Below are positions 45,858 to 54,253 of a stretch of 64,000 nucleotides of DNA, in pieces; positions within the stretch are counted from its first letter, which is position 1; each line of letters opens with the position of its first letter. Under the pieces are notes generated by a model. The model was not told the origin of the DNA and made no database searches. It saw only the letters and a program-made list of their open reading frames with translations. The stretch comes from Prevotella sp. Its GTDB lineage: Bacteria; Bacteroidota; Bacteroidia; Bacteroidales; Bacteroidaceae. The stretch spans positions 1-64,000 of the forward strand of contig JAEEJK010000109.1 in the NCBI GenBank assembly GCA_016281815.1, written 5' to 3'. The position numbers were made by a program, and so were the translations under genes.

Positions 45858-45887
45858 AAAATCGGGAGAGCCAACTCTCCCGATTTT
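45858..45887 (-). terminator. Strong hairpin terminator after the 752-aa secreted protein
   Basis: AAAATCGGGAGAG-CCAA-CTCTCCCGATTTT is a perfect 13-bp stem with a 4-base loop, 10 bases beyond the stop codon. On the minus strand it ends in TTTT, followed by a T-rich CTCCTTATTTTTTT. It separates this gene from susC. Confidence 0.9.
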
Positions 45888-45897
45888 CCTAAATCTG

Positions 45898-48156
45898 CTA
45901 TTTCAGCATTTTCTTCACAGAGTTGCCTTGCTTGACGATATACACCTGACCGTCAATAAGGTTGTTGACACGCTGGCCAGAGAGGTTGTAAATCTCAACT
46001 GCACCATTGCGGTTGTCGTTATTGATGGTTGTGATGCCACTCTCACCATTGGCAAGGTTGTAGATGTTGACATCAACAACATTCGAGGGCTTTGACTCGC
46101 CTGTTGCATAGATAGCGCAAATCCACAGCTTGCAGTCAGGACCCTTGCCCAAGCTCTTGGTCTCGCCTGCATCCTGATCCCACTCGGTATCCTCGAAAGT
46201 AGTCCAGTAGAAGTTCTGGCGGTCGGTCACCCAAGAATTGACATCATTGTAGGTTTCCTTCTTATCTGCCTCAGGCATTCCGGTAGTATAGTTTGCGCTT
46301 GGCTTCCAGCTCTCGCCCTTGTCTACATATACCTTGTAGTCGGAGATAGGTGATGCTCCCTCAGGCACATCCCATGACAAGGTCAGATTGTAATAATATG
46401 AGATATATCCGTAGGACTCTATCTCCACCTTCTCTGCTGCAAGCACCTGGAAGTTCTCCATCGGCACATTGCCCTCATCCTTCACACTGGCGGTGACGAA
46501 GTCGGAAAGGTTTTTCTTCTCTCCACCGACCACTGCCTGAACGGCGAAATAGTGCAAGCCGTCGTTGAGCATCGGGGTGATAAACTCAGTCTTGCCTTCC
46601 ACCTCTGCAGTGTGGTTGTCATACATGACTACATATCCAGTAGCATCTGCCACTGCATCCCATTTCAGGTAAACCTCGTTACCACCGATAGTTCCGTCGG
46701 CTGTCAGGTTCTGCGGGATTAAAGCAGGATCCAAAGTAGCATAAGTATAGCGCCATTCCACCTCATTATGTATGCCACGAGAGTCAGTGATGACGGTGCT
46801 GGTATTGATGGTGTTGTCGCTATTGTAAGTGTAAACGATTGTCTGGATTACATTGCTCCATTCCTGACCTTCTTCTGCACCCGGAGTGTAATATGCCATC
46901 ACTTCCCTCGCCAGCAGTCCATTCTCATATGTATAGAATGTTCCCTGGTTGGGTTGGTCAAATTCAGCACCAGTCAACTGGATGGATGACACTATCTGTT
47001 TGGCATCATTGAAAGTGAGTTGATAATGAGACTCATAAGTCACAGTACCGTCGGCAGAGAAATTCTTCATCACCTTGTAGTAGCCATTCTCATAATCCTC
47101 ATACAACGAACCACTGGTAGAAGTGACATTTCCGTCTACATCATATATTTTGGTGGTCGTCTTCGTCATGTTCTTGTCGGCATCATACTCATATTCGTTG
47201 ACCTGAGTTTTGCAGAATACACCGTTAGAGAAATTCCATGATTCACGTGAAGCAATGGTGCCATCAGCATTGTAGTTGTAGCGGTAGTGGGCATAGCTGG
47301 TCGTCTCCACGGAATTCTGGTTGCTGGCATTGTAGTAGTAGCGGTTGTAGTCGGAGAGCTGAGGCTCGTCAAGTTTCACTGTCTCATAGCCCCAAGAGCC
47401 GTCCTCTTTCTGCACATAATTGTTCTGGTACAAGCTGTAGCCAGTCTTATCCACCAATTTCTTGGATGATTCCACTGGGGTGCTGCCACCAGCAGTGAAG
47501 ATATAACCGCCAAAGCTGAGTTTCGAACCCGTACAGAACACATAGTAGGTCTCATTGGCCACAACATCAAACTCCACGGTGCCTGTCATCTTGTCACCGA
47601 AAGTGTAGTCTTCACCAATCTCCACCTCTTCGGGGGCTTCACCATCTGCTTTGAAAGTCATTTCTTTCTGATCGAGGCACGAGCCGTCAGAAGCCTTGGC
47701 TACATAGAAATTCTTGCCACCATTAACAATGACATAAGCACAGATTTTACCATCAGCCGACGGAGTGATCATGTAGTAAGTTCCAGATTGGGGCAGGTTG
47801 CCACTGGCTGGTTTATAACCATTACCAGTACTTTTATCACCATCGAGGGCACCATCTTTTGGGTTCTGGTTGCCTACCAGATAGACGATCCGGGTTTTAG
47901 GCTCCATCTCGCCAGTCTCTGTATTCTCCACCATGACTTCCTGACCGAAAAGCCCTGCGCAATATGCCTTGGCTGAGCTAAGCTTTATGTCATAAGGTAG
48001 TGTGGTGCGGTCGTTGCCCAACACGAGTTTGGTACTGGCCGATGTCAGTGTGGCACCGTTGGCGTATGTCTCTCCATTGGTGAAGAGCACTTTCTCCTGC
48101 GCCTGAGCGCCGACAGCCATCAAGGCCACAGCAATCAAAGTAAAAAATTTCTTCAT
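45898..48156 (-). CDS. Large secreted protein with YD-like repeats, Fn3-like domains and sorting tail
   Basis: 752 aa. Signal peptide MKKFFTLIAVALMAVGAQAQ. Residues ~20-230 form a beta-rich domain. Residues ~235-490 hold repeated strands such as YRYNYNADGTIASRESW, NEYEYDADKNMTKTTT and VYTYNSDNTINTSTV, resembling RHS/YD repeats. Residues ~495-690 look like two fibronectin-III domains (ALIPQNLTADGTIGGNEVYLKWDAVADATGYVV). The tail has VEIYNLSGQRVNNL and QVYIVKQGNSVKKMLK. It sits between two SusC/SusD loci but has its own promoters and terminator. No enzymatic motif was recognised. Confidence 0.8.
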   Translation of the reverse strand: MKKFFTLIAVALMAVGAQAQEKVLFTNGETYANGATLTSASTKLVLGNDRTTLPYDIKLSSAKAYCAGLFGQEVMVENTETGEMEPKTRIVYLVGNQNPKDGALDGDKSTGNGYKPASGNLPQSGTYYMITPSADGKICAYVIVNGGKNFYVAKASDGSCLDQKEMTFKADGEAPEEVEIGEDYTFGDKMTGTVEFDVVANETYYVFCTGSKLSFGGYIFTAGGSTPVESSKKLVDKTGYSLYQNNYVQKEDGSWGYETVKLDEPQLSDYNRYYYNASNQNSVETTSYAHYRYNYNADGTIASRESWNFSNGVFCKTQVNEYEYDADKNMTKTTTKIYDVDGNVTSTSGSLYEDYENGYYKVMKNFSADGTVTYESHYQLTFNDAKQIVSSIQLTGAEFDQPNQGTFYTYENGLLAREVMAYYTPGAEEGQEWSNVIQTIVYTYNSDNTINTSTVITDSRGIHNEVEWRYTYATLDPALIPQNLTADGTIGGNEVYLKWDAVADATGYVVMYDNHTAEVEGKTEFITPMLNDGLHYFAVQAVVGGEKKNLSDFVTASVKDEGNVPMENFQVLAAEKVEIESYGYISYYYNLTLSWDVPEGASPISDYKVYVDKGESWKPSANYTTGMPEADKKETYNDVNSWVTDRQNFYWTTFEDTEWDQDAGETKSLGKGPDCKLWICAIYATGESKPSNVVDVNIYNLANGESGITTINNDNRNGAVEIYNLSGQRVNNLIDGQVYIVKQGNSVKKMLK

Positions 48157-48237
48157 AAGCGTAGTTTTTGATAGATAAATAAAAAAGAATTGTAAAAATT
48201 TTTGATTTGGTTATGCTATATTGAATTACTTTTTGTT

Positions 48238-48257
48238 CAAATTTAGTTTCAAAATTA
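48238..48257 (-). promoter_or_regulatory. Two overlapping -7 boxes (TAAATTTG, TAATTTTG) for the 752-aa protein gene
   Basis: On the minus strand TAAATTTG is at 48238-48245 and TAATTTTG at 48250-48257, both exact TAnnTTTG matches, 80-100 bases before the start. A third TAATTTTG lies at 48290-48297, in a 12-base direct repeat (TTTCAAAATTAC at 48247 and 48287). The 255-base gap contains no gene. Confidence 0.55.
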
Positions 48258-48310
48258 CTAATTTTTTATAAAAAACAAATGATTTCTTTCAAAATTACAA
48301 ATTATTAACG

Positions 48311-48318
48311 TAATTTTG
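48311..48318 (+). promoter_or_regulatory. -7 promoter box (TAATTTTG) for the second SusC/SusD locus
   Basis: Exact TAnnTTTG, 93 bases before the ATG at 48412, leaving a leader of about 87 bases. Divergent from the boxes at 48238-48257. Confidence 0.65.
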
Positions 48319-48411
48319 CCATATAACCAACCTACATTTATCTACAATCCTAAAATCAAATCTATATATTTCAAATCCACATCTATATAAGGAACACAAA
48401 CCTAATTATTT

Positions 48412-51400
48412 ATGGCAAACAGCAAGATGAGAAGAAAACGGCATCATTCTCCCAACCATCTGCGCCAATTGAACAAATGGAAAGCATTTGGGGTGCTAAT
48501 ATTGATTATCCTCACGGGGATTATCCCTACTTATGCACAGGAGACTGACCAGACACCTAAAGAAAATGCCACACCTATGCGTTATCATGCCGACGGCTAT
48601 GTGTACGACAATGACGGCGAACCACTTGTGGGTGTCAGCATCTACGTGAAAGACTCGGGTGAGGGAACATTGACCGACGAGAACGGACATTTTTCCATCC
48701 AGGTTCCCTCTTCCAGGTCTGTGCTCAGGTTCACCTACATCGGTTACGACGCTGTGGAGATGACCTCTGGTGAGGCAAAAGTCAAAAAAGTGTTTTTACG
48801 CTCCAGTGCCACCACATTACGGGAAGTGACTGTGGTGAGCGACGGCTACAACACAATCGACAAGAGGCTTTCCGCCAGTTCAACCTTCACCCTGAAGCCC
48901 GAGGATTTCGAGATAAAGAACATCCCCAACCTATCGAACATGCTACAGGGTACAGTTCCCGGCTTGTCTGTCGTCTCCCCATCAGGTTCGCCCAACTCAG
49001 TTCCCAAGATGCGCCTGCGCGGTTCATCCACCATCCATGGTGATGCTGCACCAGTGTGGGTGATTGATGGAGTCATCTGGGAGGAGACGGTCAACGTGAG
49101 CAATGACGAAATCAACGCAGTGCTGCGTGGCAACGCCAGTCTCGACCAAGTCAACGAGAATGCCTCGCTCTCGCTCCTTGGCAATGCCATCACCGGCCTC
49201 AACCCCCACGACATAGAAAGCATCACCTTCCTCAAGGATGCCTCTGCCACTGCCATCTATGGCACACGCGCTGCCAATGGCGTCATCGTGGTGAAGACCA
49301 AAAAGGGGCGTGAGGGGAAGGCACAGGTCAACTTCTCTTCTTCTATAGGATTCACCTCCAGGCCCACTTACGGACAATACAACATGATGAACTCGCAGGA
49401 GCGCATCCAACTGTCGAAAGACATGATGCAAAACGGTTACATCTTCGACATCCAACCCTATTCCACGGGATATGAGGGAGCACTCTTCGACCTTTACTCC
49501 AAGAAAATCAATGATGAGGAGTTTGCCGCACGGGTAACCGAATTGGAGACCCGCAACACCAACTGGTTTAAGGAACTGTTCCAAAACGCCATCAACCAAG
49601 ACTACAATGTCAACGTATCGGGCGGTATGGGACAGACACGCTACTACACCTCATTCGGCTACAGCAATGCGAAAGGCACATCGAAGGGTGACAATATGCG
49701 GCGCTACACCATGAACATGAGCCTTGACACCCGTCTGTGGAATTTCCTGCAAGTGTCAACCAAACTGCTGTTCAGCGACCGCCACAGTGATGGTTTCTAC
49801 ATGACCAACCCCTTCGACTATGCCATATACGCAGCACGGACATTGGCTCCCGATGAATTCTACACCCAGAACCAAACCCGTGTGGAAGGCTCCAACAACA
49901 CCTACATGCTGAAATACAACATCTTCAACGAGTTGAACCATACATCGAACACCACCGACGTGCGCCAGACCAACGCACAGGTCAGCCTGCGTGCCAAAAT
50001 CGTCAAGGGACTGTTTGCCGACGGCATGTTCAGCTACAGCATCTCCAACACCAACCAACGTCAGTGGGCCGATGAGGAGTCATACTACATCAGCGGTATC
50101 CGAGGCTATGATGTAGGAGCAGTGCTGGCAGGCAGTGCCGACGAACTGGCCTCACGTTTGGCGCGTGGCGGCATCCTCCTCAATGATGACCAGAAGCAGA
50201 CATCATGGACCGCCCGCGCACAACTCAACTACAACGGCACCTTCTTCCAAGACCATACGATACAGGTGATGGCCGGATATGAGGCACGCTCCACCAAATA
50301 CGATGGCCTTAAGGAACAAGAGTATGGCTATTTCCCCAACCGAGGCAACAAGGTGAGCTATGAGTACAACAACAGTGTGTCGGGTTCCACCGACTGGCAT
50401 GGTTCGCTCGACAAGCACACCACCAACATCGTGAGTACCCTCAACAACACCATCTCTGAGTTTGGCACATTGGTCTACAGCTACAAAAACCGCTATACCC
50501 TCAACGCCAACATCCGACTGGATGCCTCCAACCGCTTCGGGCAATATACCAACCACAAATTTCTGCCCGTGTGGTCGACAGCTTTCCGTTGGAGCATATC
50601 AGAAGAACCATGGATGCCACACAAGGTATTCAATGACCTGAGCATCCGAGGCTCATACGGCATGCAGGGAAACATACCCACCTCAGTAGGTCCCAACCTC
50701 GTGGTAAGATATCCGACGACGGTGGTCAACAGATGGTCGGGTGAATATCAGCTCAACATCTCAAGGCTTCCCTACCCCAACCTGAGGTGGGAGAAAACAA
50801 GCACCATCAACCTCGGACTGGAATGGAGCCTTTTGAACAGCCGCATCACCGGTGCATTCGACTATTACCACAAAAAAGGCACCGACATCCTCTTCCAACT
50901 TCCCGTGGCACTGGAATACGGACAAGAGAACGTGTATCGCAATGGTGCCGACCTCACCAATTATGGCATCGAACTGTCGATGACATTCGTCCCATTGAGA
51001 AACAAGGATATGGAACTCAGCATTTCACCCATTTGGTCGAAGAACTCCAACCGGGTGGCAAGTGTGACCAAACAAACCTATACCATTGACGACTATCTCT
51101 CGGGCAATGCCTATGAGGAAGGCAAGCCAGTCAACGCCATCTACTCCTGGCGGTTCACCGGCATCGACCCCGCCACAGGCTATGCCACTTTCGACCATAC
51201 GGCAAAGAACCAAGACCAAGTGGAGAATATACTCAACATCAAAGACATCCTGGTGTATTCCGGCCAAAAAGACCCAAAATTCAATGGAGGTTTCTCACTT
51301 GCCTTCCGCTACAAGCAATGGTCACTCAACACCATGTGGGCTTATGCCATGGGCAATGTGGTGAGACTCAACTACCTCTTTGAAGGCAACAACCTCATGC

Positions 51401-51837
51401 CGCAGCCCTATGCCAACCTGAACAGGAACCTCATTGATGCATGGAAACAGCCAGGCGATGAACAAAGAACCAACATCCCCGGTTTCAACCGCACAGGAGA
51501 GCCCGACTATTATCTCTATTTCAAGTATTCACAGGGCAATACCGGCATGGCCTCTGTGACATCACGATCCAGTTACTGGATGTATAACTATTCCGACATC
51601 CGCGTGGTGAAAGGCGACTATCTGCGCTGCCGCAACCTGAGTCTGAACTACAGTTTCCCCCAGAAGTTGCTCCAACGCCTGCACATCAATGCACTCTCGC
51701 TTTCGATGAACGTCACCAACCCCATAACCTTCTGCTCTTCTAAGTTTGACGGACAAGACCCTGAGATACAGGGAACCGGTACTACCGCCATGCCTATCAC
51801 ACAGACCTATACCTTCTCACTCAACATCAGCCTCTAA
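48412..51837 (+). CDS. SusC/RagA-family TonB-linked outer membrane protein (second locus)
   Basis: 1141 aa. A basic N-terminus (~1-22) precedes the export signal (AFGVLILIILTGIIPTYAQ). The carboxypeptidase-like domain (~60-130) has HADGYVYDNDGEPLVGVSIYVKD; a TonB-box-like LREVTVVSDGY follows; the plug has ITFLKDASATAIYGTRAANGVIVVKTKKGR; the barrel ends TQTYTFSLNISL. It is a TonB-dependent importer, first gene of a five-gene locus. The loop at ~215-270 between plug strands (EETVNVSNDEINAVLRGNAS) is longer than in the other SusC in the window. Confidence 0.95.
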   Translation: MANSKMRRKRHHSPNHLRQLNKWKAFGVLILIILTGIIPTYAQETDQTPKENATPMRYHADGYVYDNDGEPLVGVSIYVKDSGEGTLTDENGHFSIQVPSSRSVLRFTYIGYDAVEMTSGEAKVKKVFLRSSATTLREVTVVSDGYNTIDKRLSASSTFTLKPEDFEIKNIPNLSNMLQGTVPGLSVVSPSGSPNSVPKMRLRGSSTIHGDAAPVWVIDGVIWEETVNVSNDEINAVLRGNASLDQVNENASLSLLGNAITGLNPHDIESITFLKDASATAIYGTRAANGVIVVKTKKGREGKAQVNFSSSIGFTSRPTYGQYNMMNSQERIQLSKDMMQNGYIFDIQPYSTGYEGALFDLYSKKINDEEFAARVTELETRNTNWFKELFQNAINQDYNVNVSGGMGQTRYYTSFGYSNAKGTSKGDNMRRYTMNMSLDTRLWNFLQVSTKLLFSDRHSDGFYMTNPFDYAIYAARTLAPDEFYTQNQTRVEGSNNTYMLKYNIFNELNHTSNTTDVRQTNAQVSLRAKIVKGLFADGMFSYSISNTNQRQWADEESYYISGIRGYDVGAVLAGSADELASRLARGGILLNDDQKQTSWTARAQLNYNGTFFQDHTIQVMAGYEARSTKYDGLKEQEYGYFPNRGNKVSYEYNNSVSGSTDWHGSLDKHTTNIVSTLNNTISEFGTLVYSYKNRYTLNANIRLDASNRFGQYTNHKFLPVWSTAFRWSISEEPWMPHKVFNDLSIRGSYGMQGNIPTSVGPNLVVRYPTTVVNRWSGEYQLNISRLPYPNLRWEKTSTINLGLEWSLLNSRITGAFDYYHKKGTDILFQLPVALEYGQENVYRNGADLTNYGIELSMTFVPLRNKDMELSISPIWSKNSNRVASVTKQTYTIDDYLSGNAYEEGKPVNAIYSWRFTGIDPATGYATFDHTAKNQDQVENILNIKDILVYSGQKDPKFNGGFSLAFRYKQWSLNTMWAYAMGNVVRLNYLFEGNNLMPQPYANLNRNLIDAWKQPGDEQRTNIPGFNRTGEPDYYLYFKYSQGNTGMASVTSRSSYWMYNYSDIRVVKGDYLRCRNLSLNYSFPQKLLQRLHINALSLSMNVTNPITFCSSKFDGQDPEIQGTGTTAMPITQTYTFSLNISL

Positions 51838-51845
51838 CAACCAAC

Positions 51846-53315
51846 ATGATGAAGACAAGAGTTTCACTACATAAAATCATTTATGGCTGTATGGCAGCCA
51901 TGATGCTCACAGCCTGTGGTGACTTCCTCGAGGAAGTGTCGCAGGACGAATTCGAGCCCAAGACCGCCAGCTCGTTCCAGGAATTGATGAACGGAGAAGG
52001 CTACATGATGAATCCCGTTGACCCCATCACCTATATGATGGATGATGACGTACAGGGCTGCAAAGGCTCCCTTTGGGATGATGTGCTCAGTGCCCGTCAG
52101 GCTATCTTCGAATGGCAGCCCGACTACTGGCAGGTGGAAAACGACTGCCAGTCAATTTCGATGTTCATCAAGAACAGCTATATGAATACCTACAAGACGA
52201 TAGCCGCCTGCAACATCATCATCGAAAACCTACCGGGCAGCGACGGGCCACAGACCGACAAAGACATCACCATGGCAGAGGCGAAAACCATGCGCGCCTT
52301 CTATTATTGGAGATTGGTCAACACCTATGCCCTTCCCTACAATGACAAACAGACTAATCCAGAAAACAACCTTGGCGTCCCCTTGGTGACAGCATCTGAG
52401 GTGAAGGACGAGGGTGTGCCACGTGCCTCTGTAGCAGAAGTCTACGCACAAATCATCAGCGACATCGAGGACGCTTGTGCCCTCTTCGGAAACAACACAT
52501 CCAGCAGAGGCATCTACCGCATCAACTACACCTCAGCCCACTTGCTCGCATCACGTATCTATCTGTTCACCGAACAATGGGACAAGGTGATTGAACATGC
52601 GACAAAGGCCATGGCTACGGCTCCCGCCCTGGTGAACCTCAAAAGCTACAACATCGACAACACCCTCACACCCACCAATGGTGTCATCTCCAAGAAATTC
52701 GGCGAGACCATCTTCATCTGTGGCATGAAGGCCATGTCGGGAGACTACAGCCTGACGGGAACCCCCTTCGGAGTGAGCAAGGAATTGGGCAATCTCTATG
52801 AGACGATGGACCGACGCATGAACACCTACATCATGCCCAGCGGATATGACTATTATCCCTATCGCATCCTCAAAAACTGCAATGATGAGCATGAGTACAC
52901 ATGGCGCACGGCAGAACTTTACTTAAACAGGGCGGAGGCCTACATGAACCTATACTTTCAAGGCAACCAAGAGGCAGGTCAGAAGGCTATCGACGACCTG
53001 AACACCCTGCGCAGCAACCGCTACCGCGTATACACCAACATGGAGCTCACCACACCCGAGGAACTTCAGCAACTGCTCCGTGACGAGCGCCGCCGCGAAC
53101 TTTGCTTCGAAGGTTTCCGCTTCTTCGACCTGAAACGCTACGGCATGCCCCGCATCGAGCATACACTTATAGGAGAGAGCGGTGCGGCTTTCCTCTATGT
53201 ATTGGAAGAGCGCGACCCCAGCTACTGTGTGCCGCTGCCCGACAACGCCCTTGAGCATAATGAGAGCTTAGTGCAAAATCCCCTCGCCAACCGACGCGTA
53301 GGAGTACAACAATAA
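51846..53315 (+). CDS. SusD/RagB-family outer membrane lipoprotein (second locus)
   Basis: 489 aa. Lipobox MMLTACGDFLEEVSQDEFEPKT; helix blocks AEAKTMRAFYYWRLVNTYALPYND and the C-terminal RRELCFEGFRFFDLKRYGMPRIEH plus AELYLNRAEAYMNL are standard SusD features. It starts 8 bases after susC and should form the substrate-binding lid of that importer. Confidence 0.95.
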   Translation: MMKTRVSLHKIIYGCMAAMMLTACGDFLEEVSQDEFEPKTASSFQELMNGEGYMMNPVDPITYMMDDDVQGCKGSLWDDVLSARQAIFEWQPDYWQVENDCQSISMFIKNSYMNTYKTIAACNIIIENLPGSDGPQTDKDITMAEAKTMRAFYYWRLVNTYALPYNDKQTNPENNLGVPLVTASEVKDEGVPRASVAEVYAQIISDIEDACALFGNNTSSRGIYRINYTSAHLLASRIYLFTEQWDKVIEHATKAMATAPALVNLKSYNIDNTLTPTNGVISKKFGETIFICGMKAMSGDYSLTGTPFGVSKELGNLYETMDRRMNTYIMPSGYDYYPYRILKNCNDEHEYTWRTAELYLNRAEAYMNLYFQGNQEAGQKAIDDLNTLRSNRYRVYTNMELTTPEELQQLLRDERRRELCFEGFRFFDLKRYGMPRIEHTLIGESGAAFLYVLEERDPSYCVPLPDNALEHNESLVQNPLANRRVGVQQ

Positions 53316-53331
53316 ACACCATATCATCAAC

Positions 53332-54219
53332 ATGAGAGCAAAGATACTGACCTGTTTCTTCCTGGGTACCATTCTTGGCATGGCATCCTGTTCGGACGAG
53401 GACATCACTCCCTCTGCCGACAACCGCTTGGTGGAATTTCCACAAGGCAGCAACAGTTATGACACGGAAATTCTGAACATCTATCAGAAATACGGCACAC
53501 AGATATTGTATCGTTACAACGATGCCATGTTTCGTTGGCAGATTACCGACCAACTTGGTTTTGTCAGTCGGCCTGCCGATGAGTCATATGTAGATGCTGC
53601 CGTCAGGTTTATCAAAAACAACTGTTTCCAATTCTACCGCGAGGACTCGCTCAAGGCATACCTCCCCTATCGTATTTATCTTGCACGCGACCTGGGAAGG
53701 CTATTCCAATACTCGGGTCTTGATGCGGCAGGCAACAATGTCAGCATAAAAGACACCATCTGGCATACCGCTGCCACCAATGGCTATGCCAGCCTTTGCT
53801 TCGGACTCGCCAGCCAACGGTTGACCACTCTGAGCGACGACTCGCTGCGATTGGCAAAGGGAGAGTTGAATGCCGCCCTGCTCGCCAACGCCATCGGGCA
53901 AGGCAATATCCAGGTGCCCGCTTCATTTGCAAAAGAGGAAGTCGGCAATGTCAGTTGGTACAACTATGTGGGCAGTTACAACACATACGGTCTGCTGGAA
54001 TACATTGACGCCAAGACCATGAAACCCGCCCAGGACTTTGTCGTTTTCCTAAAATATCTCATTGCCTATCCCACAGATATGTTCGAAGAGAGGTACACAA
54101 CCAAGGCATTCGACACCTCTGGGCGCATCGCACGCAAGGCAAAGATTGTCAAAAACTGGATGCTGTCGGAATATGGCATTGACCTGGATGCCATGGCTGA
54201 GACAGCGATAGAGAGATAA
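53332..54219 (+). CDS. Metallohydrolase-like lipoprotein lacking the HExxH zinc motif
   Basis: 295 aa. Lipobox ILGMASCSDED (Cys20). The N-terminal YDTEILNIYQKYGTQILYRYND and the C-terminal PAQDFVVFLKYLIA...IARKAKIVKNWMLSEYGIDLDAM match the general plan of the substrate-import-associated zinc metallohydrolase lipoproteins found next to SusCD. In that family an HExxH motif lies in the middle. Here the corresponding stretch (~175-190) reads LAKGELNAALLANAIGQ, and the whole protein has a single histidine (H145). It is probably a non-catalytic binding protein derived from the enzyme family. Family assignment is by pattern recall and needs a profile search. Confidence 0.65.
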   Translation: MRAKILTCFFLGTILGMASCSDEDITPSADNRLVEFPQGSNSYDTEILNIYQKYGTQILYRYNDAMFRWQITDQLGFVSRPADESYVDAAVRFIKNNCFQFYREDSLKAYLPYRIYLARDLGRLFQYSGLDAAGNNVSIKDTIWHTAATNGYASLCFGLASQRLTTLSDDSLRLAKGELNAALLANAIGQGNIQVPASFAKEEVGNVSWYNYVGSYNTYGLLEYIDAKTMKPAQDFVVFLKYLIAYPTDMFEERYTTKAFDTSGRIARKAKIVKNWMLSEYGIDLDAMAETAIER

Positions 54220-54253
54220 CCAACACGAAATGAATCATTAAACAAAAGAAGAT

